Assembly (NCBI GenBank): GCA_021613375.1
Contig: CM038706.1
Location: forward strand, 23,453,366 to 23,517,365
Reading direction: 5' to 3'
DNA length: 64,000 nt
Source of the DNA: Megaleporinus macrocephalus
Lineage: Eukaryota > Chordata > Actinopteri > Characiformes > Anostomidae
In this document: positions 1-13,573 of the stretch, piece by piece
How the letters are laid out: every line of letters begins with the position of its first letter
How positions within the stretch are numbered: position 1 is the first letter of the stretch
Made by a program: the position numbers and the translations under genes
The notes under the pieces: generated by a model
What the model was told of the DNA's origin: nothing
Databases searched by the model: none
Seen by the model: the letters and a program-made list of their open reading frames with translations, nothing else

Positions 1-93
1 ATATATATATTTTTTTTCTTAATCACGCTTTGGGATGTCAAAGGAACCACATCATGTTGTGCCATCATGTTTTCTTTTGTTTTTAACTTGTAG

Positions 94-1205
94 CCGTGGT
101 ATGTGAAGCAGACCTAAACCCTTACAAGATTGTGAACACCATGGCAGGAGTAGGAGTTGTGGCAGTCCAACAAAGCAAATCAACATCTATAGAGGATTCC
201 CTGAGGATGACCGCCTACATTCAGTCTGAGGAAATTAAGCATCTCAAAAAACAACTCTCTGAATTACAGTATATCAGCTTGACACCTGAATTAATCAACA
301 ACAGCAGCATCGCCGGTTACTTTGAGTTTTGTACTGGATTCACATTTGACACATTTAATCATCTGTGCACTTTTCTCAGACTTCCCAGCGACAGTATCAC
401 TCCACAAACAGACCTTCCTCTCACCTACAGAAAGGAAACTTGGCACACAAAAAAGATGCCTTTTCGCAACCAGTTCTTACTGGTTTTAATGAAACTGCGC
501 AACAACTACGACATGAAGGATTTGGCATTTAAGTTCCAAATTGATGTGAAGAGCGTCAACTTAATTTTCAACACCTGGATTAACTACTTATACCTCCGGC
601 TAGGCCAGGTATCAGTATGGCCACACAGAGATGTTATTACAGCTCATATGCCAGACAGCTTCAAGAAAGAATTCCCCACAACATTTGCCATGTTGGACTG
701 TACAGAACTGAAACTTGAAAGACCAACATCACTGCCACTCCCTGGTCAGACCACCTGTGATGGCAAATCCTCAAACATGCTTAAAGGACTAGTTGCATGC
801 GACCCACGTGGATCTATATTATTTGTGTCTGCGCTCCACGTCGGATCAATATCAGACAAGGACATTTTTCGACAGTGCAACATCATCTCTCTGCTTTACA
901 GTCTCATTCAGGTTGGCTACCTGAACCCAGGTGATGCTTTAATGGCAGACAAAGGCTTCCAGAATGAGGAGGACGTTGAGAGAGTTGGCCTGTGCCTCAA
1001 CATACCCCCACTGGCAAAGGGCAAAGAGCAAAAGACAACGAAAATGGCCAAACACAGAGCAAACGTCAAGAGAGCCATTGGAAAAATAAAGAAGTTTAAA
1101 ATAGTGTCCGATAAAATTCCCAACTCCATACTTAGTAAAATTAATCAAATTTGGTTTGTGGTCAGCATGCTGACAAACTTTCAGCCCCATATCTTGAGTC
1201 AGTAG
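94..1205 (+). CDS. PIF/Harbinger-type (ISL2EU-like) transposase, 3' exon
   Basis: The frame is open from a likely splice acceptor (pyrimidine-rich tract ending TTGTAG at 88-93) to TAG at 1203-1205. The first in-frame ATG is at 139, but the acceptor suggests an upstream exon outside the window; in this family that exon often encodes a THAP DNA-binding domain. The middle part (LPLTYRKETWHTKKMPFRNQ and following) looks like the helix-turn-helix HTH_Tnp_4 domain, and the C-terminal half like a DDE_Tnp_4 nuclease. Visible catalytic positions are Asp in AMLDCTE and Asp in MADKGF. The third acidic residue, normally in a V-E-R-[AT]-I-G context, reads NVKRAIG here, with Lys at 1068-1070. The element would cut and paste its own DNA, but this copy is probably inactive. 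No stop or frameshift is present, so it is young or under some constraint. The family call is by motif only. Confidence 0.85.
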
Positions 1206-1242
1206 GTATACCTTTAGATGGACCTATTCCTATGCATTGTTT

Positions 1243-1515
1243 GGGGCAGTCGTGGGCTGAAGGTTAGGGATCCGGTCTTGTGACCGGAAGGTCGCCGGTT
1301 CGATCCCTGGGACCGGCAAGTCATGACTGTAGTGCCCTTGGGCAAGGCACCTAACCCCAACTGCTCCCCGGGCGCCGTGGATAAGGGCTGCCCACCGCTC
1401 CGGGCACGTGTGCTCACCGCCCCCTAGTGTGTATGTTCACTAGTGTGTGTATATGTGGGTGTTTCACTGCACGGATGGGTTAAATGCGGAGGTCAAATTC
1501 CGCTGTGTGTAAACA
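1243..1515 (+). repeat. tRNA-derived SINE
   Basis: The head resembles a tRNA gene: an A-box-like stretch near 1255 and a perfect B-box-like GGTTCGATCCC at 1297-1307. It is followed by a GC-rich body (CAAGGCACCTAACCCCAACT at 1345-1364) and a tail containing TGGGTTAAATGCGGAGGTC near 1477. A real tRNA is excluded because there is no acceptor stem pairing and the sequence runs on for over 200 bp. RNA polymerase III SINEs with this head are common in ostariophysan fish. It starts within 40 bp of the transposase stop codon. The exact 3' end and target duplication are not clear. Confidence 0.75.
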
Positions 1516-3657
1516 CATGTGGCTAATCGTACGTCGTCGTACGTTGATAATAATTTAATTTACCAGGTTACTCAAACCACATTATATGCAGGATGTGTTC
1601 TGCCCCTCTGCTGTACCTAATAGTGGTTGTAATGGGGGCATCGTCACAAGAGTTCAACATCTGCATCCTTGGCCTCCAAAACTTTGTTGTTGGTTACTGT
1701 AATTACTGTATATACATTAAATGACTATCAAGAATGTACTATTTAAATGATACTTGATGATCAATCAATCAAATTATCAATATATCAGAATATTTACTAG
1801 AGCACATTTATTATACTGTTACTGCAGGAAGAAAATAAATCTTGACAAATGTGAGTGTCATGTTGCTCTTCTTTGAAAGCTGTGCTGGTTATTTTGTGCA
1901 ACAAGTGGAATACATACTGGTTATCTGAGATTCCTTTCTCTTGCCTCCAGCTTTTGACTTCTTTTTTCTGTGGAACTTTGATAGCAAATAAATAAGATTA
2001 TATTATATAATACCATTACAGTTTATCTAGCATCCGCTCATTAGATAGATTTCTAATTTGATCACACTTCATTCATAAGTGTTTACTGATCAGTACAGAA
2101 TTGGCACTGTTCCTATAACAGTAGGTTAACCAGTATATTTTAAATTTTATCTTTAAAACGGAACAAAAGATCAAGTATGTCTTTATAGACACAATATATA
2201 AAAGGAACACAATTTGCTAAAAAAGTGCATACTGGCGACTCAAAACTGAGTACTGACTGAGTAGGTACTGAACTGTGCAAATAGTGGAGACCACTCTTTT
2301 ATTCATTTAATTTCAATTCAAAATGGCCATGAATCACACATAAAATTATGTACTTCTATCATGGAAAAAATGTTTTGTTTAATACAAAAATTTCAACATA
2401 TACAAAATCAACTTTAAGAAAGGTGTCTAGACATTTGTACTGATGCACAACTCCCAACTCCTGATGCAGTAATCCCACTGCAAAGCCTCAATGCAGGGAA
2501 CTATCATAACTGAAGCGTTGGCGTAGTTATAGAAAGCTACAGAATACTGAGGATCATGTCTATTCAGGACATATTTCTTATTTTAAAATAAAACAGTTGC
2601 TTTACTCAGACTCTAGTGCAGAATAAGAACATAATTATATATCTCAAAAGCCAAATGTACAATGAATAATAGTTTGCTTAAACACATAATAGTCACAGTT
2701 TAAACTGAATAGAATTTGTCAGTGAGATAGTAAAGACACCATTTAAACCAATCTGTGGCAAATGCTTTTCGCTGAAAACTGCTGGACCAGCACACCAATA
2801 AACTGTTACGTTTCAGAACAAATTGCATATAGTACTCTGTGTGTTAGTTTCTTCTGCAACATAAAAAAGGAAAAAGTTCAGTATATGTATGCCAACGTTA
2901 GAAATTGCATGATTTTGTATGAGCCTCAATGTCAACAGACACTTATCAAATCAACTTATCAAATATTATTTAGAAATACCTGTAAATAGGTTTATTTCTT
3001 TATAGTGCAAAAAAACCCCAAAGATCCGCCTTCATCAAAAATAAAATACTTTATATCAAAAATGCTAGACTTGTGGGTTACAGACTACTTGAAGCAGAAT
3101 CACCGGCCGTGTTTTGCGTATTACTTGCGCAGCCATCACACTTAAAACGCGCCAGCAAAAACGAATGTAAACACTTCAAAATGAAGTGAACGGTGAATTT
3201 TCCGAATTGAGTTTTTAAACGTTTATTCTTATTTTACCCCGCAGTCAGTTATCTAATTCTAAATAACGTAGCGATACTGTGATGGAAATTGTGGTTTTGT
3301 TCATTTTAAATGAAATGCCATATCGTAATGGGCTTATTTGCTTATCGTTGGACGAGGTGTAAATTGGCTTCCTGTTTCTCCTGTTTTCCAGTTCATTTTA
3401 TTGTTTTTATTTTAATTTTTTCGTTTCATTAACTACTGAACTGTTTAAGACTGACCGGGAAAATGCAAACAAGAAACTGACTTCAGCCTCGTGCCTGTCA
3501 GTCAGTCATCTGATGGCTCTTGTGACTGAACCGGGAAGTCAGTCTGTCCTCTCATGTACTTTTTAACATTTACTGTCAGGTTTACACCCAGAGACATGAG
3601 ACTGTCAGTTAAAAAGACGAGTGAAAACAGGAGTTTTCAACCTATTTAGCGTCAAAC
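1516..3657. other. Intergenic region and manba upstream/5' UTR
   Basis: AT-rich sequence with no convincing coding region; open frames here are short and lack family motifs. From about 3090 the sequence becomes less AT-rich, with scattered CpGs (CACCGGCCGTG near 3101), and probably contains the manba promoter and 5' UTR. No clear TATA box can be assigned. Confidence 0.4.
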
Positions 3658-6600
3658 ATGAAGCGTTTGGAACGACACTGTGTGTTTAGTGTTTTGGGCA
3701 TTTTCTTGATTCACTCACTGTTTGTTGTGAAAGTAAAGTCTGCCGGTTTGGGAGTGACTGAGGTCAGTCTGAACGGGGTTTGGGGTCTGAAGAACTCTAA
3801 TGGCTCCCTCTCCCTCAAGGCTGAAGTACCGGGATGTGTCCATACAGCTCTGCAGCAGCACAAAGTCATTGAGGTAGGCTGCAGGGATTATCCTGCATTC
3901 AGTTAAGTAACATACTTATAACAGAGTGGCACACATTTAAATATAGGCTGCCCAATAAATATCAACCCTCACACCCCAACCATAACACTGTGGTTCTCAG
4001 CTCCAGACCTGTAGACCCACTGTCCTGCACAGCTTTGTGTTCTCACTGATCTGTCACACATGATTCAGTTCATCTGTTTATGATCAAGTCATTCAGAAGC
4101 AGAATATGCACAGGGACTATTGGAATCTGTCCCCAGGACACCTCCATCTTATATTCACATGTCCCTGATCTGTTCAATGAGGTGAATCAGTTGTGTTAGG
4201 TCGGGGTTGGATAGGAGCTTTTCCTGGTGACTAGATCTCCATGAGCGGTACTGGGCACCCCTAGATTAAGTAATGGGATGAGTTAACATCATCAAACCAT
4301 CTTGTGACCCATCTGAAAACTGGCAAATTCATGGTGGTACCAGCCATTGTAGTACAATTCTGCTAGTCTGGTCACAAGTTAGGCCATATGGTGTAAATGC
4401 AATAACTGTACAAGAGAAAGACATTTAAACCTGTCTATCATTGTGATTTGCTTTTTTGTTCATTTGCTGCATGTCTTCCTTGTGCATATTTGTGGTATAT
4501 CTTATTTTACATAATAATTCTGTATACAGTGTATATGTATTTATGTTTGTACATGCATAAATTAACTGCACACTACTCTGGATGCCTACAGGATCCATAC
4601 TATCGGTTTAATGATCTGGCCTACAGATGGATCTCGCTTGACAACTGGACATATACAGCTTCTTTCTCCTTGTCTGACTCTGTCAGGTATGTCAGCTTAC
4701 TTTACCACCAACCACTTCCAGCACTAACCAAACTCTCACTAACTGAGCATTTTAACGTATTTGTCAATCCCAATTGCATGTTTTAAGTGCTGACAATGTT
4801 CTTTTCCTTATTGTATAGCCCCTTACAAACCAGATGGAGTTTGTATATCTTACTTTGTTCTTTCAACAGAGGGAGCAAGAGGGCTGTTTTGGTTTTTGAA
4901 GGGGTCGACACAGTTTCCACCATTTCACTCAATGGAGTCATCATTGGAAAGACAGACAACATGTTCCGGAGATATGTACGTAAACACTGACTGAATCACA
5001 ATTTTAAATTGTTGGTTTGCCTGTTTGTTAATTCCCTGTTAATCAGGGAGCTGTACAGATTGAAAGGGCTTAAATGCACTCCATAAAGAATTCATTCTTT
5101 CTCAGGACTTTGAAGTTGCTGGACTCCTTAAGGATGTAAATATTCTGGAGGTCTGCCTCATGTCAGCTGTCACTTATGCCTCCGAAAGGCGACAAGCCCA
5201 TACCGCATACAGTGTGCCCCCAGAATGCCCTCCTGCTGTACAGAAAGGGGAGTGTCATGTAAACTTTATCAGAAAGGTATATCAGAAGTTGCTGGCTTTT
5301 GCTAGTTGACATGCAGCTATGAAGCTTAGGTGAATTTCATTTGTGTGTAAATGTTTCAGGCGCAAAACTCATTCAGTTGGGATTGGGGACCCTCTTTCCC
5401 CACTCTTGGCATCTGGAAGAGTGTTCGCCTAGAGTCGTTTGACACTCTTAGACTACTGAGCTTCATTACAAGTCCAAAATATGGTACAGTATTGGACACT
5501 TTTGCACACTCACATGATTAAATGAAGGATATGTGAGAATCCTGTTCTTGTAGGAAAAATAATTTTTATAAAAAACCTAAAACCACTATTTTAACTTTCT
5601 TACTTCCGCTCCAGACACCATCCACTCGTGCTGGACTGTGGAAGCAGATTTGTTCTTTGATGTTGTTGTAGCTTCAAAGGGATTCGTCCTCCTGTCTGTG
5701 CCGCAGCTACGGTCAGAAGCAAAGTTTCAGCTTTCTCTCATGCCTGGACAAAGAAACGTATCTTTTGTCCTCCAGATCAGCCAGGTAAGTCAAGATACTG
5801 CTTCCAGGTTAACAGTAGCAACTTACATTGTCATTCATATAGAATACCGTTATACTTCCTTTTTCTTCATTCTACATATGCTTTCATATTGTTTATTAGA
5901 AAATGAGTAGTTCTGGTTCTAAAATCTGATTGGCTATGTTTGTATGTGTTGCAAAATACTTTATATTTATGCAAACCTATGACTTCCTCACAAAAATGTA
6001 ATTCTGTATTAAGTCACTAAATGGAATATTTGAAGGCAGTGCTGCTTTTGTGTACCACTGTGTAAAGCGATAAATGAAGACGCTGGTTTTGTTTAAAAGA
6101 GGGACTGGCAGCTTATTTTCTTATCTAGAGCTAGGCTGATCAACTAGCTGGCAGAATAAAAGGTGGCATACAGGCTAAACAACGCCTCCATTAATATCAA
6201 AGGCTTTGAAAAACTAACTACTACTAAGACTGAAGAATATGTATGTGTTGTAGCTGGATCTGTCCTACATAGAAATAAAAAAATTAAGTTCTGAAATAAC
6301 TTAGAACAATGTGTTTGGTAGAAGGACCACGCCCAAACTCCTCCTTGCACTCATTACTTGCCCTATATAAACCACTCCTCTGCTCTCACCTTCTCGTGAC
6401 AAAATTTGCACGCCACTGCAACACCGACTCCTCCCACCATTCCAACTCTTACTTACTCTTTGCTTGATCAGTTGTTTGACCTGGCTTCAAATCTCAGCAA
6501 CTGAAGCTGCCTTAAGTGGTTCACACTTCGCAAAATGGGAATAACAGGCCCCCTTTAAACCCAGACATAAATTCAAATGGCTCCCTACTCCCTATTTTGG

Positions 6601-9600
6601 GCTATATAAGTGATTACATTTGTTTTTGGCATTGAAATAATGCACTATTTGTGTGGAATTGTGCAAATGTGAACCCTAAATGACTGTTTGTGCAGGAGCC
6701 AGTTATTTCTATGTATATGGTATAGAGGTAGTAATGAAAATTAGTACTTATACAGCAGTGTGTTATTTGAGGCAGTGCGCTGCAGTGCTTTTTTCATGTG
6801 TGAGGAGGTTTATAACACCTTTACCTCTGATACAATCACTGTAACAGATGACGTATTGCTTTACTTTATTTATGTTTGGTAATTTGGGACAGTATTTAGT
6901 ATTGGTACTAGGTCTGTAGTACTGGTCCTTTACCATTCGTCATTGCAATATATACATGACTACAACAACTACCATTATTAATTACCATTGATTAGTTTCA
7001 GAAAAGCAAAGAAACGTTCATAAAGCAAGTTATTAGGTTTTGCATACAAATATCTCCAAAATAGTAACTTTAAAGGAGAGGCTAAAAGATTTTATTCCAA
7101 GTGGTTTTTGGAGCATTTCTATTGGTCCATCATGAAACTTTCACAGAATTTTGTTTAATTTAATTAGTAAATGGTCAGAAATGGAGATACATGTACCAAA
7201 TTAGAACTGCTTTATTAATGTAATGCGGTTTCCTCTGTGTAACACATGTGTCTCAAGAATGTTACAGTTGATCTGTGGTGGCCATTTGGACATGGACAAC
7301 AACCACTCACAGAGCTCTTTATAGATATCAACATAGAAGGCGGAGAGACATTTCAGGCGGAGAGAATGGTAAGAAATCAAATCAAAGTTTATTTGACACC
7401 TACATAGTCATACCCAGCACAACTAGCTGTAAAAAACTTGAAGAATTAACCATAAAATAGATAAAACATGTTTTATTGCATTTTCTGTCTGTTTCCTTTC
7501 TTTCGCTGAGATTCTCTTACTAAGTTTAGTTTTTTGGTTCAGATTGCATTCCGTACTGTGGAATTGGTACAGGAACCTATTCCTTATTCTCCTGGCCTCA
7601 GCTTCTACTTTCGGATCAATGGACAGCCCATCTTTCTGAAGGGTTCTAACTGGATACCGGCGCATTCCTTTCAGGACCAGGTTACAGCAGAAAGGTGACA
7701 CTGCAGACACATACACTCAAATTCCTGCTGAACTATAACTGTTATATTAAAACCTTTTAAGTCATTTTTTACAATATTTGAAAATGGCAGCTGTGCTTTA
7801 CAACACATGAACATTTCATGATAAGTGGCTTGAATTACATCAAACCACAGTAAGAATGTGTTTGACTTCTGTGTGTTCATCTTAGAGCTTTTGTATTTTC
7901 TCTTTGTCTGTTTGTGTGTTAGGTTGACTCAACTGCTTGTCTCTGCAAGGATGGCACACATGAATGTTCTCAGAGTGTGGGGGGGTGGGATCTACGAGCA
8001 GGACCATTTCTACAGCCTATGTGATCAGCTTGGTATCATGGTATGGTTGAGTCTTGTGCACTGCCTGATCAAAATAAATCACATGCTCAAATGCTTTGTT
8101 AGCTTTGATCGGTTAGCTTTGATCATATCTAGCATAGTTTCAGCAACCTTTTATGTCTCTCCAGTGTTAAAAAATATTTTTACAAGATCTTGTATTGACA
8201 ACCAGAGAGTCACGTCTTCTCAATCACATCCCAGAGCACATCCCATCAATGGGGGCTTCGGTCAGGGCTCTGTGGTGATCAATTGTGAAAATGATTCCTC
8301 ATGCTCCCTAAACCACTCTTTCACAATTTGTGCCAAATGAACTGTTATTGTGGAAAAAGAGGGGTCTAGTTATCTGGTCATTCAGTGCATTCAGGTGGTC
8401 AGCTGACTTAATTTTTATTGCTACCTACCGTTGTTGAGTTTAAACTTGACCAACTGAAGCAGCCCCAGGAGTTCTATGGTCGATTTTTTTATGAGGCAAC
8501 TGTGTTTTATAATCTCTGGTCATTCAGACTTTTTAATGATTTTTTTTGACCAGTTGGTGTATAACTAACTCTACACATACTGCTTGACAGTGATCTGTTA
8601 TTTGTTTATGCTCTTTTTAGGTTTGGCAGGACTTCATGTTTGCATGCGCTTTATATCCTACAGAGCAAGATTTCATTCAGTCGGTGCGAGAAGAGGTTAC
8701 TCAACAGGTTTGTTTCACTTCTGTGCTGACAAACAAGCTGACCAAGATACATACATGCATACAATCACATGGTCAAAACTTGTCCATTTATTTTCTTTAT
8801 TGATGTTGTTCAGGTGAGACGGCTGAAATCCCACCCGTCTATAGTTATTTGGAGCGGAAACAATGAGAACGAGGCTGCCATAGCAACCAACTGGTTTTTT
8901 ATTCCTCCTGCTGAGAGGCCACGTTACGTGAAGGATTATGTTCATCTGTATGTGGAAAATATCAGAGAGATTGTACTGCAGGTGAGTACAGCTGTGACCA
9001 CAAAAGACGTATTTTCAAATAGCGTGATGACCATATGTAATGCAGATCAACAAAATAAGCAGTGATTTGTACATTTATAAGGAGGCACGAGGAACATGCA
9101 GAAAAAATGTATACAGATGATGCAGTCAGGAGACGGGATGGTTTGAGGCTTGCCTAGAAAGTTCTAAGAAAATCCAACAGTTTAAGGGTTATTGTATGCT
9201 GTAGGGTCCATAACGTCATCAGAAGATGGACAAGGAATCTTGGGAAACTCTTTAAGCAAAGGGCAAGGCCAAATAACCACACCTTAAGTCTTGAGACCTT
9301 TTGCTCCTCAGATGGCTCTGCATTGATGAATACCACCACATGAGCTTGGGAATATCTTAACACATTTTTTTGGTTTAAGCCGAATACATATTTGTGGAAA
9401 AAACAAAATAATAATAATAACAATAACAACAATAATAATTAAAAAGAAATATTTTGTTTATGTACCTATTTCAGTGTATACAGGTCAAGCAGATTTTTTT
9501 AAATCACTGCTTTCTGTTTTTATCAGTATTTTACACACAGTCCCAAATTGTTTGGAATTCAGGTTTGCAAAAACATTAAGCTTGTATTGATGGCTTGTCT

Positions 9601-12600
9601 TCTTGTGCACAGGCAAGGTGTGACAGAAGTCCTGTCGAGAACACATTTGTTGTCAAACACATGCTATATTTTACAACTTGCTCATGGCAACACACTTTAC
9701 TACATAACAATAAAATGTCACAAACTGTTATTGTTTTTAGGGATTCTTAGCACTCAGTTTTCCATGTGAGAAATTCCAAATCCATGTGAGAAATTCTGAG
9801 ACACTGTAAAGCTATTGTTTGATAAAATATGCAAGGTGGTGGATTTTATTCACCTGTTACCTTCTTCTGAAAAAATGTGAATAATGTATCATCTTTTGTT
9901 TTCCTAATCTTAAAAATATCAAAATATCGCAAAATATATTCTTCACAGACGAGACGTTTTATGCTGTTGTGCATCGTTTTAGGAGGACAGCACAAGGCCT
10001 TTTCTAGTGTCCAGCCCAACTAATGCCGTGGAGTCTGAGAAAGAAGGCTGGGTGGCGCGTGACCCCTACGACCCTCATTATGGAGATGTCCACTTCTACA
10101 GCTACCTCAATGATTGTTGGGACTGGAGCAAGTTTCCTCGCACACGCTTTGCCTCTGAGTATGGCTTTCAGTCCTGGCCCTCTTTCTCCACCCTCAAGAA
10201 GGCAAGACTCGCAGTGGCTGTACATGTAGATATTGTGTGTGTCCGTGCTTGCGTGTACACTGTAAATGTGTGCAAGAGCTATTCAATTATAAATTGTATG
10301 TGGCTCAGATAAAAAAAAAATATTTTTTTGTATTTTTAAAAATGCATTTTAGTTTCACACATATTCACATTTCTTTTAAGCTTGTTTCCTTTTGTTAATA
10401 TTACACATTTAAAAAGACAGAATCAAGAGTAAACAAACAGTTTTAGCATTTTAAGATGTAGGATCTTAGCAAGAGAGATGTGACTCATGTTGAGCCTGAT
10501 GTTTAGGGTGCTGTAGGGCATTGTTTACATATAATAATGGGCTGCAGGACTCTTGCAGCGCACGCTATCTTATCAACTGATTGTGATACCCTTTGGGCCG
10601 CTGGTGGTCGCCCCCGAGCTGCATTTGAGCTGAGGGCTGCCAATAAACTAGACCTGACATATGTGTTTACAGGTTTCAGTGCCTGAGGACTGGGATTTCC
10701 GAAGCAATTTCTCAAGCCATCGACAGCACCATGACCTCGGCAACAAACAAATGCTTCTGCAAGCACAGCTACATTACTTCCTTCCCAACAACACAGACCC
10801 AGAGCAGAGATTCCGAGACACCATCTACATCACCCAGGTAAACGTGCACACCATCATAGAACTAACAGGACATGCATCCTTTTCCATCCCACAAAGCTCA
10901 AATATACAGTACACACATTTTTACCCATTTACGGCCTGAGCAGGTCATGCAAGCAGAGTGTGTGAGGATGCAGACAGAATTCTACCGCCGCAGTCGCAGT
11001 GACATCACTGACGGAAAAGGACACACCATGGGCGCCCTCTACTGGCAGCTAAATGACATTTGGCAGGCACCCTCGTGGTCTTCCATTGGTAAGTATATCA
11101 AGATGCCCCAGTTTGAGAAGAATAGAACAATAGAGCCTGATAGATTGTAGTCCATTACATCTCTGCAAAGTTTCATTGCGTTTATGGATGCTAACACGCA
11201 GTGGTCACTTTATTGAAACTCCTATCTCGTAGGTCCACTTAGTGGGGTTAACAGTTTGAGACTGTAGCCCAGTGCTTAATTTGTAAAACATCAGGTAATG
11301 GAACACTAAAGTTGGGGTGATCCAGCAAGTGGGCAGTGAAGGAAAAGGTCCTGGAACACACAGACACAACATTGCTTTAAGTGTCCACATAAAATAGTAG
11401 CATTCTATGCAATAAGATAGAACAAGCTTTAATAAATGCAGTAAGGAGCTGCAACCATGAAATCTCAGAGATGCCACTAGAGGAATAGTTTTTGCTAGAA
11501 CACGGTGTCCTACAAATAAACAAACAAAAAAAAAAACCTCAAACCATTTCATGTTGCACAAAAACAACAATACATATACGAAGACCTTTAATTATTCAAA
11601 TTACTCCACAACGCAGCCATTGCATCTACGGCTTCCACTCAATTTAGCCATTTGCTCTGCTTGTCTGTGGCAGTTCGGTGTCCTTTAACAATCCAAGATC
11701 GCACACGTGGCACAGGGTTAAATTGTACGAGGGGTGGACCAAGAAGTTTCATAAACTGAAGAGGCGATAACGTGGGAGTGTGCATGGACGTACGCTGTGA
11801 CTGGCAAATCAGGTTCATTTGGAGAAACCCTGCTCGCACTCTGCACTTGTGATTTATTTTAATTTACTTTATAAATAAATCCCCATGTTAAAATAAAAAT
11901 CCTCACAGAGGTGCTGGATCCATATAAATAGGTTCCGGAACGCAGGTACTCGAAATACGAGAGGTGCTGGATCTTGTTCCGGCAAGATCCGCCACAAATT
12001 AAGCACTGCTGTAGCCCACCTGTTCATATGCACCGTTTGTGTTAGTCATCCTCTTCCCCCTCATCATTGGTCAGTTTGTGGTCACAGAGCTAATCTCAGC
12101 TGAAGGTTTTTGGCTGGTAGACCACTTTCAACATGGCAGGGACAGAGATGTTTGTAAAACTGCAGCAACACCTGCTGTGTCTGGTACATTCGCACCAGCA
12201 GCACAATCACAGCCAGGAGGTTGCTAGTGTCACTGCTGTGTTGCAAATTGTCCAGGTTAGTTGGTAAAGCTATAAAACTCATTGGAGATCATCTTCCTTC
12301 AGTTGATTCCATTTATAGTCACCGCACCCTTAAGCGCGCTAGGAGAGTAATTAAAGATTCCTTTTATCCTTTCATTTCATTATCTCTTTTAACTACTTCC
12401 TTCTGGGAGTTGCTACAGATCTTCACAAATGAAGACACTGTGTTTCAAGAACAGCTTTTTTTATTGCAAGTTAATAAACTGTTCTGAGCAGTGTATGTTA
12501 TTGTGGTCTATCCGTAAGATTTACAGCCTTTGTAAGAATGCATTGATCAAATGGTTGTGTTGTTCTCTGTGGTTCCTCTATGCTGTATGTCATGTATTTT

Positions 12601-13506
12601 ATTGTAAACTGCTGTAAACTGTAGGTTGCATTGTGTTGCAGTGTGTGTTTTTGTGCCTTGTGCTACATGTTGCACCAGACCTAATTACCCGGGTTACTTA
12701 TATGTCCATAAAAGAATTAATTAGTCAATTAGTCAAAGAAGAAGAAGATAGGCATCTGCTATCTGACCCAAACCTGAGGGGGTCCCACAAAATATCTTTT
12801 GAGGTGTTTTTTTAAGTGCGACATTGGACTCTGCTGAGTGATTTTTGTTGTAGATTTGTTTTGAGGATATAAGCCAACGTAAATTACACGCTCTGCATTT
12901 TCTGTGTTGTGCACCCACTCTTTTTCTCTATAGTGTAGCATGCATGCTAAGCCTAGCTAACAGTTTGTTGTGGGCAAAATAAAAGGACATTAGATCTCTG
13001 TTAATGTGTGCAGGCAGGTTTGGTTTAAAATTTGGCAGTACCAGTCAGGACTGATAGGGTTGGATCTCAAAGTTCATGCCTTTGCAGGCATGCAGGAATG
13101 GTGTAGATGGAGGGATGAGAAATTGTGCAGCAAATGTTGGGCTACATTGTGCAGGTAGCACAGTTGATAATTGGGCCTCATAAATTAGCTGTTGAGTTTA
13201 AGTACAACCCACATAAATGATTCTAATAAAGCGGATGTTGTGTTTGTATGTGTGCTTAGAATTCGGAGGCAAGTGGAAGATGCTGCACTACTGGGCTGTT
13301 CGCTTCTTCAGTCCTCTAATCACAGTGGGGGTTGAGGATAATGGAGACTTTGTGCTTTATGCTGTCTCTGACAACAATGAAGACTATATTCTGAAAGCTA
13401 CAGTAAGAGCATGTGTTTGTCTCCCCACTGTACTGTTGTTACATTTTTTTCTATAATAGAGTGGCCACATATGACTTTCATTTACTGTTTCAATTGTTAT
13501 TTTCTT

Positions 13507-13573
<67 letters not shown>

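Noticed and set aside
1255..1330. Possible tRNA gene
   Set aside because: The B-box is good, but there is no acceptor-stem pairing and the sequence continues as a SINE body.
6361..6373. TATA-like CCCTATATAAACC as a promoter
   Set aside because: It lies in the middle of a manba intron with no exon or gene start downstream on either strand.
7858..8340. A 160-residue frame covering manba exon 9
   Set aside because: Only the exon part (7923-8040) is conserved; the frame runs into the intron past a good GT donor.
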